16,212 bases of DNA from Rhodospirillaceae bacterium UBA3470 (GTDB lineage Bacteria; Pseudomonadota; Alphaproteobacteria; Rhodospirillales; Casp-alpha2). Shown here piece by piece: positions 1-8,783 of the stretch. The DNA lies in contig DFRF01000158.1 in the NCBI GenBank assembly GCA_002378125.1, positions 1,350 to 17,561 of the forward strand, written 5' to 3'. A program made the translations under genes and the position numbers. The first letter of the stretch is position 1. Every line of letters starts with the position of its first letter. The notes under the pieces are model-generated. The model made no database searches and was not told the DNA's origin. It saw only the letters and a list, made by a program, of their open reading frames with translations.

Positions 1-465
1 GCTCTTGCCGTTCAGAGCGTTTTAGAGGGCAAAGGTGTTCCCACCCGCGTGCAATCCGCCATTCCCATGGCGACCGTCTGCGAACCCTATATTCGCCGAC
101 GCGCCATGCGCCACATGGAGAAAGGGCGAGTTGTGATCTTTGCCGCCGGGACCGGCAATCCATTTTTCACTACCGACACGGCCGCGGCGCTTCGCGCCGT
201 GGAAATGGATTGCGACGCGCTCCTGAAGGGAACACAAGTCGACGGGGTTTACGACGTGGACCCTAAGATCACAGAAAGTGCCCATCGCTTTGACCGATTG
301 AGTTATAATGACGTGATTACAAGAGACCTCCGCGTCATGGACACGTCAGCGATTGCCCTGGCTCGCGAGAACGGAGTGCCAATTCTCGTTTTTTCAATCC
401 ACAATCCGGGCGGTCTGAGCGAGGTTGTACATGGCCAGGGCACGTATACACTAATCGAGGATTGA
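1..465 (+). CDS. pyrH: UMP kinase, 3' part (5' end outside window)
   Basis: PyrH phosphorylates UMP to UDP with ATP in the cytoplasm, the committed step towards UTP and CTP and towards UDP-sugars. The frame is open from base 1, and 154 residues are visible before the TGA. A full PyrH has about 240 residues, so roughly the first 85-90 lie upstream. Family signatures are clear: the GTGNPFFTTDTAAALRA stretch, followed by the DALLKGTQVDGVYDVDP segment of the amino-acid-kinase fold that contacts ATP. The protein ends with a typical short tail. An internal GTG at 49 could be mistaken for a start, but the upstream residues (ending VPTRVQSAIPMA) are ordinary PyrH sequence. It lies 27 bp upstream of frr, the usual pyrH-frr pairing. 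Identification is secure. Confidence 0.97.
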   Translation, partial: ALAVQSVLEGKGVPTRVQSAIPMATVCEPYIRRRAMRHMEKGRVVIFAAGTGNPFFTTDTAAALRAVEMDCDALLKGTQVDGVYDVDPKITESAHRFDRLSYNDVITRDLRVMDTSAIALARENGVPILVFSIHNPGGLSEVVHGQGTYTLIED

Positions 466-480
466 ACGTAGGTACGCGCA

Positions 481-487
481 TAGGAGG
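481..487 (+). promoter_or_regulatory. Ribosome binding site of frr
   Basis: TAGGAGG lies five bases before the GTG at 493. It is a near-perfect Shine-Dalgarno sequence and fixes the non-ATG start of frr. Confidence 0.8.
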
Positions 488-492
488 CCAAA

Positions 493-1062
493 GTGACTTT
501 CGAAGATATCAATGCCGCAAAAAAAGACATCCGCCGCCGCATGGAGGGTGCCACCGAGATCCTGCATCAAGAATTCGGCGGACTTCGAACGGGACGCGCC
601 GCGACAAGCCTACTGGAGCCCGTCGTCGTCCAAGCTTATGGCTCAGAAATGCCCATGAACCAGGTGGGCACGGTCAGTGCGCCGGAACCGCGGTTGTTAA
701 CCGTCCAGGTCTGGGACAAATCCCTGATTCACGCTGTTGAGAAGGCCATTTTGGAATCTGGCCTGGGCCTGAATCCGGCCACCGAAGGACAGATTGTAAG
801 GGTTCCCATTCCCATACTCACCGAAGAACGTCGCACGGAGCTTGCGAAAGTGGCCGGGAAGTACGCTGAAGAAGCGCGAATTGCGGTCCGTAATGTGCGC
901 CGTCACGCCATGGACGACCTGAAGAAGGCCGAGAAGGATGGCGACATTTCGCAGGACGCACTTCACGAATACAACAAGGAAGTTCAAGACCTAACCGATG
1001 AATTCATCAGAAAAATCGACGAATCCTTAGCTAACAAAGAAGAAGAAATTATGCAGGTTTGA
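493..1062 (+). CDS. frr: Ribosome recycling factor
   Basis: RRF works with EF-G to split the post-termination ribosome so that its subunits can be reused. The product has 189 residues, close to the usual 185. It begins at GTG, supported by a strong TAGGAGG site. Family hallmarks are the N-terminal helix with GGLRTGRAATSLLEP, the small beta domain with AYGSEMPMNQVGTVSAPEPR, VWDKSLIHAVEKAI, and the C-terminal coiled-coil helices with RTELAKVAGKYAEEA, VRNVRRHAMD and a late EYNKEVQDLTDEFI. It follows pyrH, and its stop codon overlaps the ATG of uppS (TGATG), suggesting translational coupling. No key region is missing. Confidence 0.98.
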   Translation: MTFEDINAAKKDIRRRMEGATEILHQEFGGLRTGRAATSLLEPVVVQAYGSEMPMNQVGTVSAPEPRLLTVQVWDKSLIHAVEKAILESGLGLNPATEGQIVRVPIPILTEERRTELAKVAGKYAEEARIAVRNVRRHAMDDLKKAEKDGDISQDALHEYNKEVQDLTDEFIRKIDESLANKEEEIMQV

Positions 1063-1805
1063 TGTCGATGACAGCAGCACCACTCACTGGCGATAGCGGC
1101 GCGGTACCACCGCAGCACATCGCTATCATCATGGACGGCAATGGCCGATGGGCGCAGGCCAAAGGCCTGACCCGAACCGCCGGCCACAAGCGTGGCGCGG
1201 AAGCCGTTCACCGCGCCGTCGAAGGTGCTGTGGAAGAGGGCATTCGTTACCTCACACTTTTTGGATTTTCCTCGGAGAACTGGAAGCGTCCGGCGCAAGA
1301 AGTCCGCGATCTGATGGGGTTATTGCGGTTCTATCTCAAGAGCGAAATCAAAAAACTAAACAACGAGGGCATCCGTCTTCGCATCATTGGTGATCGTTAC
1401 CGCCTGGAACCCGATATCGTTACGTTGATCACCGAAGCGGAGGAAAGAACGGCAGACAATCTACGCCTCGATCTCACCATCGCGCTGAGCTATGGAAGCC
1501 GCGCCGAAATCGTTTTGGCCTCCCAGAAGATCGCAGAACAGGTTGCTGCCGGAAAAATTACTCCCGGCGATGTATCGGAAGAGTTAATCAGTTCCCATCT
1601 TTACACGCGCGACATTCCGGATCCCGACTTGCTTATTCGCACGAGCGGTGAACACCGCATCAGCAACTTCCTCCTTTGGCAGTTGGCGTATACGGAGTTC
1701 GTGTTTATTGACAAACGCTGGCCCGACTTCAACAAAGAGGATTTTCGGATCGCTATCTCCGAGTTCCAATCTCGGGAGCGCCGCTTTGGCGCCTCAGGAG
1801 GCTAA
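1062..1805 (+). CDS. uppS: Isoprenyl transferase (undecaprenyl diphosphate synthase)
   Basis: UppS adds isopentenyl diphosphate units to farnesyl diphosphate in the cis configuration, giving the C55 carrier used for peptidoglycan and O-antigen. The 247-residue product has the expected length. Visible signatures are IIMDGNGRWA near the N-terminus, with the diphosphate-binding Asp at about residue 25; GFSSENWKRP; LSYGSRAEIV; and the C-terminal block RTSGE..ISNFLLWQLAYTEF followed by RWPDF. Two family positions carry variants (GFSSENW and YGSR, where YGGR is common), which should not abolish activity. The ATG at 1062 overlaps the frr stop; an in-frame TTG sits one codon earlier and an ATG two codons later. 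The substrate chain is built from MEP-pathway units, which ties it to dxr downstream. Confidence 0.96.
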   Translation: MSMTAAPLTGDSGAVPPQHIAIIMDGNGRWAQAKGLTRTAGHKRGAEAVHRAVEGAVEEGIRYLTLFGFSSENWKRPAQEVRDLMGLLRFYLKSEIKKLNNEGIRLRIIGDRYRLEPDIVTLITEAEERTADNLRLDLTIALSYGSRAEIVLASQKIAEQVAAGKITPGDVSEELISSHLYTRDIPDPDLLIRTSGEHRISNFLLWQLAYTEFVFIDKRWPDFNKEDFRIAISEFQSRERRFGASGG

Positions 1806-2466
1806 GTCGCCGTCCCCTGAGCTCTGGCGGCGGATTTTGTCGGCGGTGGTGATGATACCGCCGGTGATCACTCTCATTTACCTAGGCGGAGTTTATTTTC
1901 AAATCTTTATGGCCATTGCGGCCACTATCCTCATCGTCGAAATATTCTTCGCGACGAACAAGAACCTTTTCTGGACCGGCGTTGGCGCTATCTACATCGC
2001 TGTTGCATCTTATGCCCTGATCGTGCTCCGTGGTGATCCCGATATTGGATTTACCACCGTATGCTGGCTGTTCGTATTGGTGTGGTTCGCCGATACGGGC
2101 GCCTATATCACGGGCCGCGCACTTGGCGGCCCGAAATTTGCGCCGCAACTCAGCCCAAAGAAGACCTGGTCCGGCTTTTTCGGCGCAGTTGCCTTCGCCG
2201 CTCTGGTTGGTTTAGCCACAGGACACCTAATGAATTCAGAGGTGCTTTGGCGCATCGGCATACTGTCCGGCATTCTTGGCGGCCTGTCCCAGTTCGGGGA
2301 TCTACTTGAATCTTGGTTAAAAAGGCGATTCGATAGAAAAGATATGAGTAATCTAATACCCGGTCACGGCGGTTTGGCAGATCGCGTCGATGGTTTGGTC
2401 GCAGCGGCGATCGGCGCATGGGTTATTAATGAAATAACGGAGGGGTCCTTACTGAAATGGCTGTAA
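1786..2466 (+). CDS. cdsA: Phosphatidate cytidylyltransferase (CDP-diglyceride synthase)
   Basis: CdsA is an inner-membrane enzyme that makes CDP-diacylglycerol from phosphatidate and CTP, the branch point for bacterial phospholipids. The C-terminal signature is complete: SWLKRRFDRKD followed by GHGGLADRVD. Multiple hydrophobic segments precede it, and the loop with WFADTGAYITGR and SPKKTWSGFFGA is typical. The frame is open further upstream inside uppS, but those residues do not look like CdsA. The TTG at 1786 is preceded by GGGAG at 1774-1778 and gives a 226-residue protein that starts just before the first membrane helix. This overlaps uppS by 20 bp. At 226 residues it is on the short side for the family (often 260-285), so the exact start is less sure than the function. 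Confidence 0.93.
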   Translation: MAPQEAKSPSPELWRRILSAVVMIPPVITLIYLGGVYFQIFMAIAATILIVEIFFATNKNLFWTGVGAIYIAVASYALIVLRGDPDIGFTTVCWLFVLVWFADTGAYITGRALGGPKFAPQLSPKKTWSGFFGAVAFAALVGLATGHLMNSEVLWRIGILSGILGGLSQFGDLLESWLKRRFDRKDMSNLIPGHGGLADRVDGLVAAAIGAWVINEITEGSLLKWL

Positions 2467-3638
2467 ACTTGCCAAAGACCGATGCACTTGGCTCCTCAAA
2501 GCGGATCACCGTCCTGGGCTCAACCGGTTCCGTGGGGACCAGTACGCTTGACCTTGTGGCGCGGAACCAAGAGAAGTTCAAGGTCGAGGCCCTCACCGCG
2601 AACCAAAACGTCGAGGCGTTAGCAAGCCAAGCCCGAGAATTTGACGCCAAACTAGCCGTGATCGCTGATGAAGATCGTTATGAAGACCTCAAATCGTCAC
2701 TCTCCGGTACGTCGATCGCGTGCGCTGCCGGACCGGAAGCACTAAAGGAAGCTGCGGCGCGGCCATCGGAGATTGTAATGGCCGCCATCGTTGGCGCCGC
2801 CGGATTGGCACCAACACTAGAAGCGGTCCGACGCGGCACCACCGTCGCTCTGGCGAACAAAGAATGCCTTGTGTCCGCTGGGGATATCTTCACCGAGGCG
2901 GTCACGGATCATGGCGCGATATTGCTGCCTGTGGATTCCGAGCATAGCGCCATTTACCAAGTATTTGATTTCGATCAGGTGGACCACGTTGCGCGAATCA
3001 TACTGACCGCATCGGGTGGTCCTTTTCGGACCCACGAGATTGACGATATGCGGAACGTGACACCAGCGGAAGCCGTAACGCACCCCAACTGGAATATGGG
3101 TGCCAAGATTTCCGTGGATTCGGCAACCATGATGAATAAGGGCCTCGAACTGATCGAGGTCTTTCATCTATTCCCGGTGGATAAGTCGGCGATTGATATT
3201 CTCGTGCATCCACAATCCGTTATCCATAGCCTTGTCGAGTATGTGGATGGATCCGTCCTGGCCCAGTTGGGAACACCCGACATGCGGACACCCATCGCCT
3301 ACGCATTGGCATGGCCCCAGCGCATGCAAGCGCCGTCACCACGGCTGAATCTGCATGAGGTCGGCAGACTGACCTTTGAAGACCCGGATCCTGAGCGTTT
3401 CCCGGCACTAAGATTAGCACGCGAGGCCCTAGATGCGGGCGGTGCCGCACCAACCATACTAAACGCCGCCAACGAGGTTGCGGTCCGCCGTTTCCTCGAC
3501 GGCGAGATCGGGTTTCTGGATATTTCAGCCGTTGTAGAGAAAACGCTTGAGAATGTGGCGAATTCAGCGATCAATTCGCTGGCCGACGTTGTGTCTATTG
3601 ATGAAATGGCCCGGCGATCGGCAGAGAGAGTTACATAA
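2457..3638 (+). CDS. dxr: 1-deoxy-D-xylulose 5-phosphate reductoisomerase
   Basis: DXR converts DXP to 2-C-methyl-D-erythritol 4-phosphate with NADPH and a divalent metal, the committed step of the MEP isoprenoid pathway. The product has 393 residues, normal for the family. The NADPH loop GSTGSVGTSTLDL is at residues 21-33. Metal ligands are in LPVDSEHSAIYQ (Asp160, Glu162), the flexible active-site loop contains LTASGGPFR and THPNWNMG, and SVDSATMMNKGLELIE holds Asn227, Lys228 and Glu231. The ATG overlaps the cdsA stop by 10 bp, with GGAGGGG upstream. Its C5 products feed uppS in the same block. All expected catalytic residues are present. Confidence 0.98.
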   Translation: MAVNLPKTDALGSSKRITVLGSTGSVGTSTLDLVARNQEKFKVEALTANQNVEALASQAREFDAKLAVIADEDRYEDLKSSLSGTSIACAAGPEALKEAAARPSEIVMAAIVGAAGLAPTLEAVRRGTTVALANKECLVSAGDIFTEAVTDHGAILLPVDSEHSAIYQVFDFDQVDHVARIILTASGGPFRTHEIDDMRNVTPAEAVTHPNWNMGAKISVDSATMMNKGLELIEVFHLFPVDKSAIDILVHPQSVIHSLVEYVDGSVLAQLGTPDMRTPIAYALAWPQRMQAPSPRLNLHEVGRLTFEDPDPERFPALRLAREALDAGGAAPTILNAANEVAVRRFLDGEIGFLDISAVVEKTLENVANSAINSLADVVSIDEMARRSAERVT

Positions 3639-3700
3639 TTCGAACAAATTAGGCGGGTGGGATACGTCCGCAAACCGACCAATCAAAAGCAGGTACAAAC

Positions 3701-4807
3701 ATGGAATTTCTCGACTGGACTTGGAACTATATCATTGTATTCCTTATTGTTTTATCTGCTCTGATCTTCGTGCACGAGTGGGGACATTACTGGGTCGCGC
3801 GGCACAATGGCGTCCGTGTCGAGGTTTTTTCCATCGGTTTCGGACCCGAAGTATTCGGCAGGACCAATGAAGCCGGCACACGTTGGAAGATCGGCCTCAT
3901 TCCACTAGGCGGCTACGTCAAGATGTTCGGTGAGGACGACAGTCGCGAGGGCGATGACGACGAACTGGTCGAGTTGACCGACGAAGAGAAGTCCGTCTCT
4001 TTCCATCACAAGTCCCTAGGTCAACGTGCGGCTATCGTCGCCGCCGGACCGGCCGTCAATTTCCTGTTCGCGATTGTCGCCTTCGCGGGCCTCGCCATTT
4101 TTCAAGGAAATCCAGTGCCCTTGTCAGTAGTCGGAGAAATAATTCCAGGCAGCGCCGCCGCCGAAGCTGAATTTCAGTCCGGCGACATAATTCTCGCCAT
4201 CGACAACCGTGAAGTTAAGACGTTTGACGGCCTCCGGCAGGTGGTGATCGCCAATCCAGACCGCCCACTGGTGTTTGATGTCCAACGGGATGGAAAGATT
4301 TTCAAGATTACAGCGACGCCGAAAGCCGCTGTAGGCCGTGACGGCGAGCCGCAAAATATCGGTCAGCTCGGTATCCGCCCCCATCTTGAGCATCTGCGAT
4401 ATGACCGCGCCGACCCGTTCACCGCCCTTTGGCTGGGAACGGAACGTACAGTTATTCTTACATACCGAATACTTATCTACATCGGCGAGATGATCAATGG
4501 CCAGCGTGATGCCGATGACCTGGGCGGACCGCTTCGGATTGCGAAGATTTCGGGGGACATGGCACAATTGGGATTGTCCCAAGTTATCCTTCTTATGGCC
4601 ATGCTCTCGGTAAACCTCGGGCTCATTAACCTTTTCCCAATACCCATGCTTGATGGTGGTCATCTTGCGTTCTATGCGGTGGAGGCTGTGCGCGGGAGGC
4701 CGCTTGGACCGAAAGCACAAGAATACGGTTTTCGGTTTGGCCTGATTCTGGTATTGGTCTTGTTCGTATTTGTGACTTGGAACGATGTCACATTCTTGTT
4801 GGAATGA
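3701..4807 (+). CDS. rseP: Site-2-type intramembrane zinc protease (RseP/MmpA family)
   Basis: This polytopic inner-membrane metalloprotease cuts single-pass substrates within the membrane. In E. coli the homologue RseP releases sigma-E, and in Caulobacter the homologue MmpA cleaves PodJ. The substrate here cannot be read from sequence. The first membrane helix carries the zinc motif HEWGH (residues 25-29), followed by the family motif GFGPEVFGR and PLGGYVKMFGED. A PDZ domain occupies roughly residues 130-205 (IIPGSAAAEAEFQSGDIILAI...). The C-terminal helix has NLFPIPMLDGG, with the third zinc ligand Asp318. At 368 residues with apparently one PDZ domain it matches alphaproteobacterial forms rather than the longer two-PDZ E. 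coli protein. It follows dxr by 62 bp and precedes bamA, as in many proteobacteria. The ribosome binding site is weak (AGCAGG). Confidence 0.96.
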   Translation: MEFLDWTWNYIIVFLIVLSALIFVHEWGHYWVARHNGVRVEVFSIGFGPEVFGRTNEAGTRWKIGLIPLGGYVKMFGEDDSREGDDDELVELTDEEKSVSFHHKSLGQRAAIVAAGPAVNFLFAIVAFAGLAIFQGNPVPLSVVGEIIPGSAAAEAEFQSGDIILAIDNREVKTFDGLRQVVIANPDRPLVFDVQRDGKIFKITATPKAAVGRDGEPQNIGQLGIRPHLEHLRYDRADPFTALWLGTERTVILTYRILIYIGEMINGQRDADDLGGPLRIAKISGDMAQLGLSQVILLMAMLSVNLGLINLFPIPMLDGGHLAFYAVEAVRGRPLGPKAQEYGFRFGLILVLVLFVFVTWNDVTFLLE

Positions 4808-4879
4808 CCGCGTTCACTTGAGAATGATCGAATTTATAAAAGAATAATTCATCTAATAATCGATCAACCGGGGGATTAC

Positions 4880-7177
4880 TTGAGTAAACCGAGCCTATTC
4901 TTTGCGGCGGTATTGAGCGGAGCCATCTTTAGCATGGCCGCCGAGCCGTTTTCAGCGCGCGCGGGGCAGGTTGAAATCACCCAAGCCGGGGTAATCGAGC
5001 GGATTGACGTCAACGGTGTCCAACGCGTGGAACCGGGGACGGTTAAGTCTTATCTTTTGGTGCGCGAAGGCGACAGCTTCGATCCGCTTCGCGTCGATCG
5101 ATCGTTGAAAAGCCTATTCGCTACCGGTTTATTCGCGGATGTCTCTATCAACACGCAGGGTAGCACCCTGATCGTAAACGTGGTCGAAAACCCTGTTATC
5201 AATCGGATCGCGTTTGAAGGCAATCGCGCCTTGGAGGACGAGACCCTTGAGGCCGAAATCTCCTTGCGTCCGCGAATTATCTATACCCGTACCAAGGTGC
5301 AAGACGACCTAAAACGCATTCTTACGCTGTATCGTCGGCAAGGTCGCTTTGCGGTGAGTATCGAACCAAAGGTCATTCAGCTTCCGCAGAATCGGATTGA
5401 CCTGGCGTTTGAAATCGACGAAGGCGAACCGACGACAATTCGCAGTATCCGTTTCGTCGGCAATAGGCAGTTCAGCGACCGAAAATTGAGATCTATAGTC
5501 CGAACCAAAGAAACGGCGTGGTATCGTTTTCTTTCGTCAAACGATATTTATGATCCGGACCGCCTTACCTTGGATCGCGAATTGTTGCGGCAACACTACT
5601 TGTCCGACGGCTATGCAGATTTTCGAGTCACGTCAGCAATTGCAGAATTGACCCCCGATCAAAAAGATTTCTTCATAACCTTTGGTGTAAACGAGGGCAA
5701 ACGCTACAAAATAGGCAAAATCGACATTGATGCCAAGCTACGTGACCTCAAGGCGAAGGATATTACCGGGGCCCTCAAAGTCGAAACGGGTGAATGGTAT
5801 GACATCCGCGACGTCGACAAGTCGATTGATGAAATCGTCGCGCGCGTGGGGGAACTCGGGTACGCCTTTGTCGACGTCCGCCCCCGGATCAAGCGAGATC
5901 GAAAGACCCATCAACTGAATATTACCTTCCAGGTTAAGGAAGGGCCACGCGTCTTCGTCGAACGCATTGATATTTCGGGCAATGTTCGGACGCTAGATAA
6001 GGTCATTCGCCGGGAATTCGAACTTGTCGAGGGCGATGCGTTCAATTCCGCTAAACTGCGACGGTCGAATAACCGACTGCGTCGACTCGATTTCTTTGAA
6101 AAGGTAACGGTCGACAAAATACCCGGAAGCTCGCCTGATAAAACAGTCATAAAGGTGGAGGTTGAGGAGAAGTCGACCGGTACTATCTCCCTGGGCGCCG
6201 GCTTCTCTTCCTCGCTTGGCCCGATCGGCGAAGTTAGCTTGATAGAGCGCAATTTCCTTGGCCGTGGCCAGAACCTCGGCGTGACTTTTTCGCTCGCGGC
6301 AGCCCGGAGCGAGATCGATCTCTCGTTTACCGAACCCTATTTTCTGAATCGCGATGTATCAGCCGGATTTGATGTTTTTCATGTCCGCCAGGACCTTCAG
6401 GCTCTTAGTTCCATTGACAGCAATCGAACAGGGTTTCGCATCCGGACGGGATATCGTGTTACGCCAGACCTGAGCCAACGGTGGGCCTATCTCATCAAGA
6501 GGGCCTCAATCACCAATGTCGATTCTGGGGCGGCCCAACTCGTAAAGGATCAGGAAGGTAAGGCATTCACCTCCCAAATTTCGCATAAGTTGATTTACGA
6601 TACACTGGATAGCAAACTTGATCCGACGGAAGGTTATACGGCGTCTTTCTTAACGGACCTGGCAGGCCTAGGTGGGTCTGTGCGCCACCTCCGAAACACG
6701 ATACGCGCCGGTCTTCACCATCCAATAAACGAGGATTTAATTTTTTCCGTTGGAAGCAAGGTCGGATATATCGTTGGGCTTGGCGAGGACATAAAGTTTC
6801 TTGAGCGTTATTTTGTGGGCGATACTGAAGTTCGCGGTTTTGAGAGTTCCGGGTTCGGACCTCGAGATTCCGCAACAAATGATGCTCTGGGCGCTGAGTG
6901 GATGTATTCGACGAAGTTTCAACTGTCATTCCCTCTAGGCCTCCCGGAAGATTTGGGAATTAGGGGTCGTATCTTCACCGACCTCGGTAGTGCCGGAAAA
7001 CTCAGTCCGTCAAATTCTGACGTTCAAGATGACGCCTCGCTAAGGATGTCTGCGGGCTTCGGCATGACGTGGCGCTCTCCTATGGGCCCCCTCGGGATGG
7101 ATGCCGGTTTCCCTATTCTCAAAGAGAGTTATGATAAAGAAGAAGTGTTCCAGATTAATTTTGGTGCCCGATTCTAG
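4880..7177 (+). CDS. bamA: Outer membrane protein assembly factor BamA
   Basis: BamA is the Omp85 pore that folds and inserts beta-barrel proteins into the outer membrane. The 765-residue product starts at TTG, with GGGGGA just upstream, and has a signal peptide that probably ends near SARAG (residues 26-29). Five POTRA repeats follow, starting near residues 38, 107, 186, 277 and 358, several showing the I..I.(I/F)..GN pattern. The 16-strand barrel runs from about residue 430 to the end. It includes SLIERNFLGRGQNL, FTEPYFLNRD, the conserved loop-6 VRGF (651-654), and a terminal strand ending in Phe (INFGARF), the usual recognition signal. The preceding 72-bp gap (4808-4879) is AT-rich and could hold a promoter, but no convincing -35/-10 pair is visible. 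The stop codon overlaps the ribosome binding site of skp. Confidence 0.98.
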   Translation: MSKPSLFFAAVLSGAIFSMAAEPFSARAGQVEITQAGVIERIDVNGVQRVEPGTVKSYLLVREGDSFDPLRVDRSLKSLFATGLFADVSINTQGSTLIVNVVENPVINRIAFEGNRALEDETLEAEISLRPRIIYTRTKVQDDLKRILTLYRRQGRFAVSIEPKVIQLPQNRIDLAFEIDEGEPTTIRSIRFVGNRQFSDRKLRSIVRTKETAWYRFLSSNDIYDPDRLTLDRELLRQHYLSDGYADFRVTSAIAELTPDQKDFFITFGVNEGKRYKIGKIDIDAKLRDLKAKDITGALKVETGEWYDIRDVDKSIDEIVARVGELGYAFVDVRPRIKRDRKTHQLNITFQVKEGPRVFVERIDISGNVRTLDKVIRREFELVEGDAFNSAKLRRSNNRLRRLDFFEKVTVDKIPGSSPDKTVIKVEVEEKSTGTISLGAGFSSSLGPIGEVSLIERNFLGRGQNLGVTFSLAAARSEIDLSFTEPYFLNRDVSAGFDVFHVRQDLQALSSIDSNRTGFRIRTGYRVTPDLSQRWAYLIKRASITNVDSGAAQLVKDQEGKAFTSQISHKLIYDTLDSKLDPTEGYTASFLTDLAGLGGSVRHLRNTIRAGLHHPINEDLIFSVGSKVGYIVGLGEDIKFLERYFVGDTEVRGFESSGFGPRDSATNDALGAEWMYSTKFQLSFPLGLPEDLGIRGRIFTDLGSAGKLSPSNSDVQDDASLRMSAGFGMTWRSPMGPLGMDAGFPILKESYDKEEVFQINFGARF

Positions 7178-7181
7178 GAGG
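7175..7181 (+). promoter_or_regulatory. bamA stop codon merged with the skp ribosome binding site
   Basis: TAGGAGG contains the bamA stop codon (TAG, 7175-7177) and an AGGAGG Shine-Dalgarno sequence (7176-7181) for the GTG at 7187, five bases away. Ribosomes ending bamA would stop on the initiation site of skp, so translation of pore and chaperone is probably coupled. The site also settles the GTG start. Confidence 0.7.
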
Positions 7182-7186
7182 AATGT

Positions 7187-7750
7187 GTGAAATTTCGCAA
7201 ACTATTAATCAAGTCCTTCGCACTGGGTATAATGGCCGTTGCCGCGGGGTTGACGGTGCCCGCGACCGCACAGGTGCCGCTGAAAATTGCGGTTCTCGAT
7301 ATTAAAGCCATTCGAATGAACTCGCTGGCAATCAAGGATATTCGCGCACAAATCGAAAAATATCGGCAGGGCTTTCAAGCAGATATCAAAAAGGAAGAAG
7401 ACGCCCTCCGTATCGCCAATCAAGAACTGGCGAAGAAACGAACGCTGCTGGGACCTGAGGCATTTGCCAACGAACGTAGGTTGTTTGAACAGAAGGTCGT
7501 TGGCGTCCAGAAATTGGTTAGCCAACGGAAGATTGATCTTGATGGCGCGTTGACCCAGGCCATGCTGGTGGTTGAGAAGAAGATGAACCTCATCATGGGG
7601 GACGTGGCGACCAAGCGCGGTGCCAGCCTCGTTCTCCGACGCCAGAACACAATTCTTGCGGACCGCTCAATGGACATGACACAAGAGGTCCTGAAGCGCT
7701 TAAACGCAGAACTTAAGACTGTTCCCGTCGGCAAACCCGGAAGAAAATGA
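7187..7750 (+). CDS. skp: Periplasmic OmpH/Skp-family chaperone
   Basis: Skp-family proteins form trimers that hold unfolded outer-membrane proteins in the periplasm and deliver them to BamA. The GTG start gives 187 residues with a signal peptide: a basic KFRKLLIK start, a hydrophobic run, and probable cleavage after PATAQ. The mature part begins with the family's short beta strand (KIAVLDIKAI), then a long charged helical region rich in Lys, Glu and Gln (about residues 55-120) that would form the tentacle coiled coil. It ends with the strand DRSMDMTQEVLKRLNAEL. The sequence is poorly conserved in this family, so assignment rests on the pattern plus the position between bamA and lpxD, the standard place. 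One base separates its stop from the lpxD ATG. Confidence 0.9.
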   Translation: MKFRKLLIKSFALGIMAVAAGLTVPATAQVPLKIAVLDIKAIRMNSLAIKDIRAQIEKYRQGFQADIKKEEDALRIANQELAKKRTLLGPEAFANERRLFEQKVVGVQKLVSQRKIDLDGALTQAMLVVEKKMNLIMGDVATKRGASLVLRRQNTILADRSMDMTQEVLKRLNAELKTVPVGKPGRK

Positions 7751-7751
7751 C

Positions 7752-8777
7752 ATGGCAGACCCGCGGTTTTTTCGCCGCGCAAAACCAATCTCTCTTGCGG
7801 ATTTGGCAAAAATTGCGAACGCGACTATCACTGGAGACGTCGCGCCCGACCGAACGTTCGCGGACGTTAAGGCGCTTTCCGAGGCCGGACCGGAAGACGT
7901 CAGTTTTCTCGACAATAAGCGCTACGCTGATACATTTAGCACAAGTGAGGCTGGCGCTTGCGTCGTTGAAGCCGCTTATGCGAATCGCGCGCCTTCGGGC
8001 ATGGCGCTCCTGATCTCGGATGCCCCGTATCTGGGCTACGCCCTGATCGCCGCCGCGTTCTACCCGCTGCAGGCTGACGAAAGCACAAATGTCTCAGCCA
8101 ACGCCCACGTTGCCGCCTCGGCAAGTGTTGGCGACGGTGCCCGAATTGAGGCCGGCGCTGTTATCCAAGCCCATGCGGAGATTAGTGCCGGTGTCCACAT
8201 CAGCTCCGGGGTAGTCGTAGGTCCCGGAGTTGTTGTCGGCACGGGTACGCGCATTGGGCCGAACACATGCCTGTCCCATTGCCTCATCGGAGATCGCGTG
8301 ATCATCCACGGCGGCGTCAATATTGGCCAGGACGGTTTCGGGTTTGCCTTGTCACCAGCCGGTCACCACAAGGTTCCCCAACTGGGTCGGGTTATCATCG
8401 AAGATGACGTTGAAATCGGCGCCAACACGACGATTGATCGCGGCGCTGGCCCAGATACAGTTGTCGGCGCAGGTACCAAGATCGACAACTTGGTGCAAAT
8501 CGCACACAACGTCCGCATCGGAAAAGGTTGCATTATCGTTAGTCAGGTGGGCATTTCTGGTAGCACTGAAATTGGAGATTTCGTCATGATTGGCGGTCAA
8601 GCTGGTTTGACGGGACACCTAAAAGTGGGTAGTCGTTCCAAAATCGCCGCTCAGAGCGGGGTCATGCGCAACGTGGACCCCGGCGGCACCATCGGCGGTT
8701 CACCCGCAAAACCAATGCGTGATTGGCTGAAAGAGGTCGCCCTCGTCGATAGGTTAGTCAAGAACAAGAATAGATAG
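7752..8777 (+). CDS. lpxD: UDP-3-O-(3-hydroxyacyl)glucosamine N-acyltransferase
   Basis: LpxD transfers a second 3-hydroxyacyl chain from acyl-ACP to the 2-amino group of UDP-3-O-acyl-glucosamine, the third step of lipid A synthesis. The 341-residue length is typical. An N-terminal uridine-binding domain (about 1-105, with EDVSFLDNKRY) is followed by a left-handed parallel beta-helix of hexapeptide repeats from about residue 112 to 315. The motif GGVNIGQDGFGFAL is characteristic, and VQIAHNVRIG contains the presumed catalytic His252, aligning with His239 of E. coli. The C-terminal helix follows PAKPMRDWLKE. It sits one base after skp and six bases before fabZ. Which acyl chain length it prefers cannot be read from the sequence. 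Confidence 0.98.
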   Translation: MADPRFFRRAKPISLADLAKIANATITGDVAPDRTFADVKALSEAGPEDVSFLDNKRYADTFSTSEAGACVVEAAYANRAPSGMALLISDAPYLGYALIAAAFYPLQADESTNVSANAHVAASASVGDGARIEAGAVIQAHAEISAGVHISSGVVVGPGVVVGTGTRIGPNTCLSHCLIGDRVIIHGGVNIGQDGFGFALSPAGHHKVPQLGRVIIEDDVEIGANTTIDRGAGPDTVVGAGTKIDNLVQIAHNVRIGKGCIIVSQVGISGSTEIGDFVMIGGQAGLTGHLKVGSRSKIAAQSGVMRNVDPGGTIGGSPAKPMRDWLKEVALVDRLVKNKNR

Positions 8778-8783
8778 CTAGGC

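Noticed and set aside
4124..4720. Minus-strand frame of 198 codons within rseP
   Set aside because: It lies wholly antisense to a clear RseP coding sequence and shows no recognisable domain or ribosome binding site.
4808..4879. Possible promoter upstream of bamA
   Set aside because: TTGAGA (4818-4823) and nearby AT-rich hexamers do not give a proper -35/-10 spacing (11 or 19 bases), so I did not list it as a feature.
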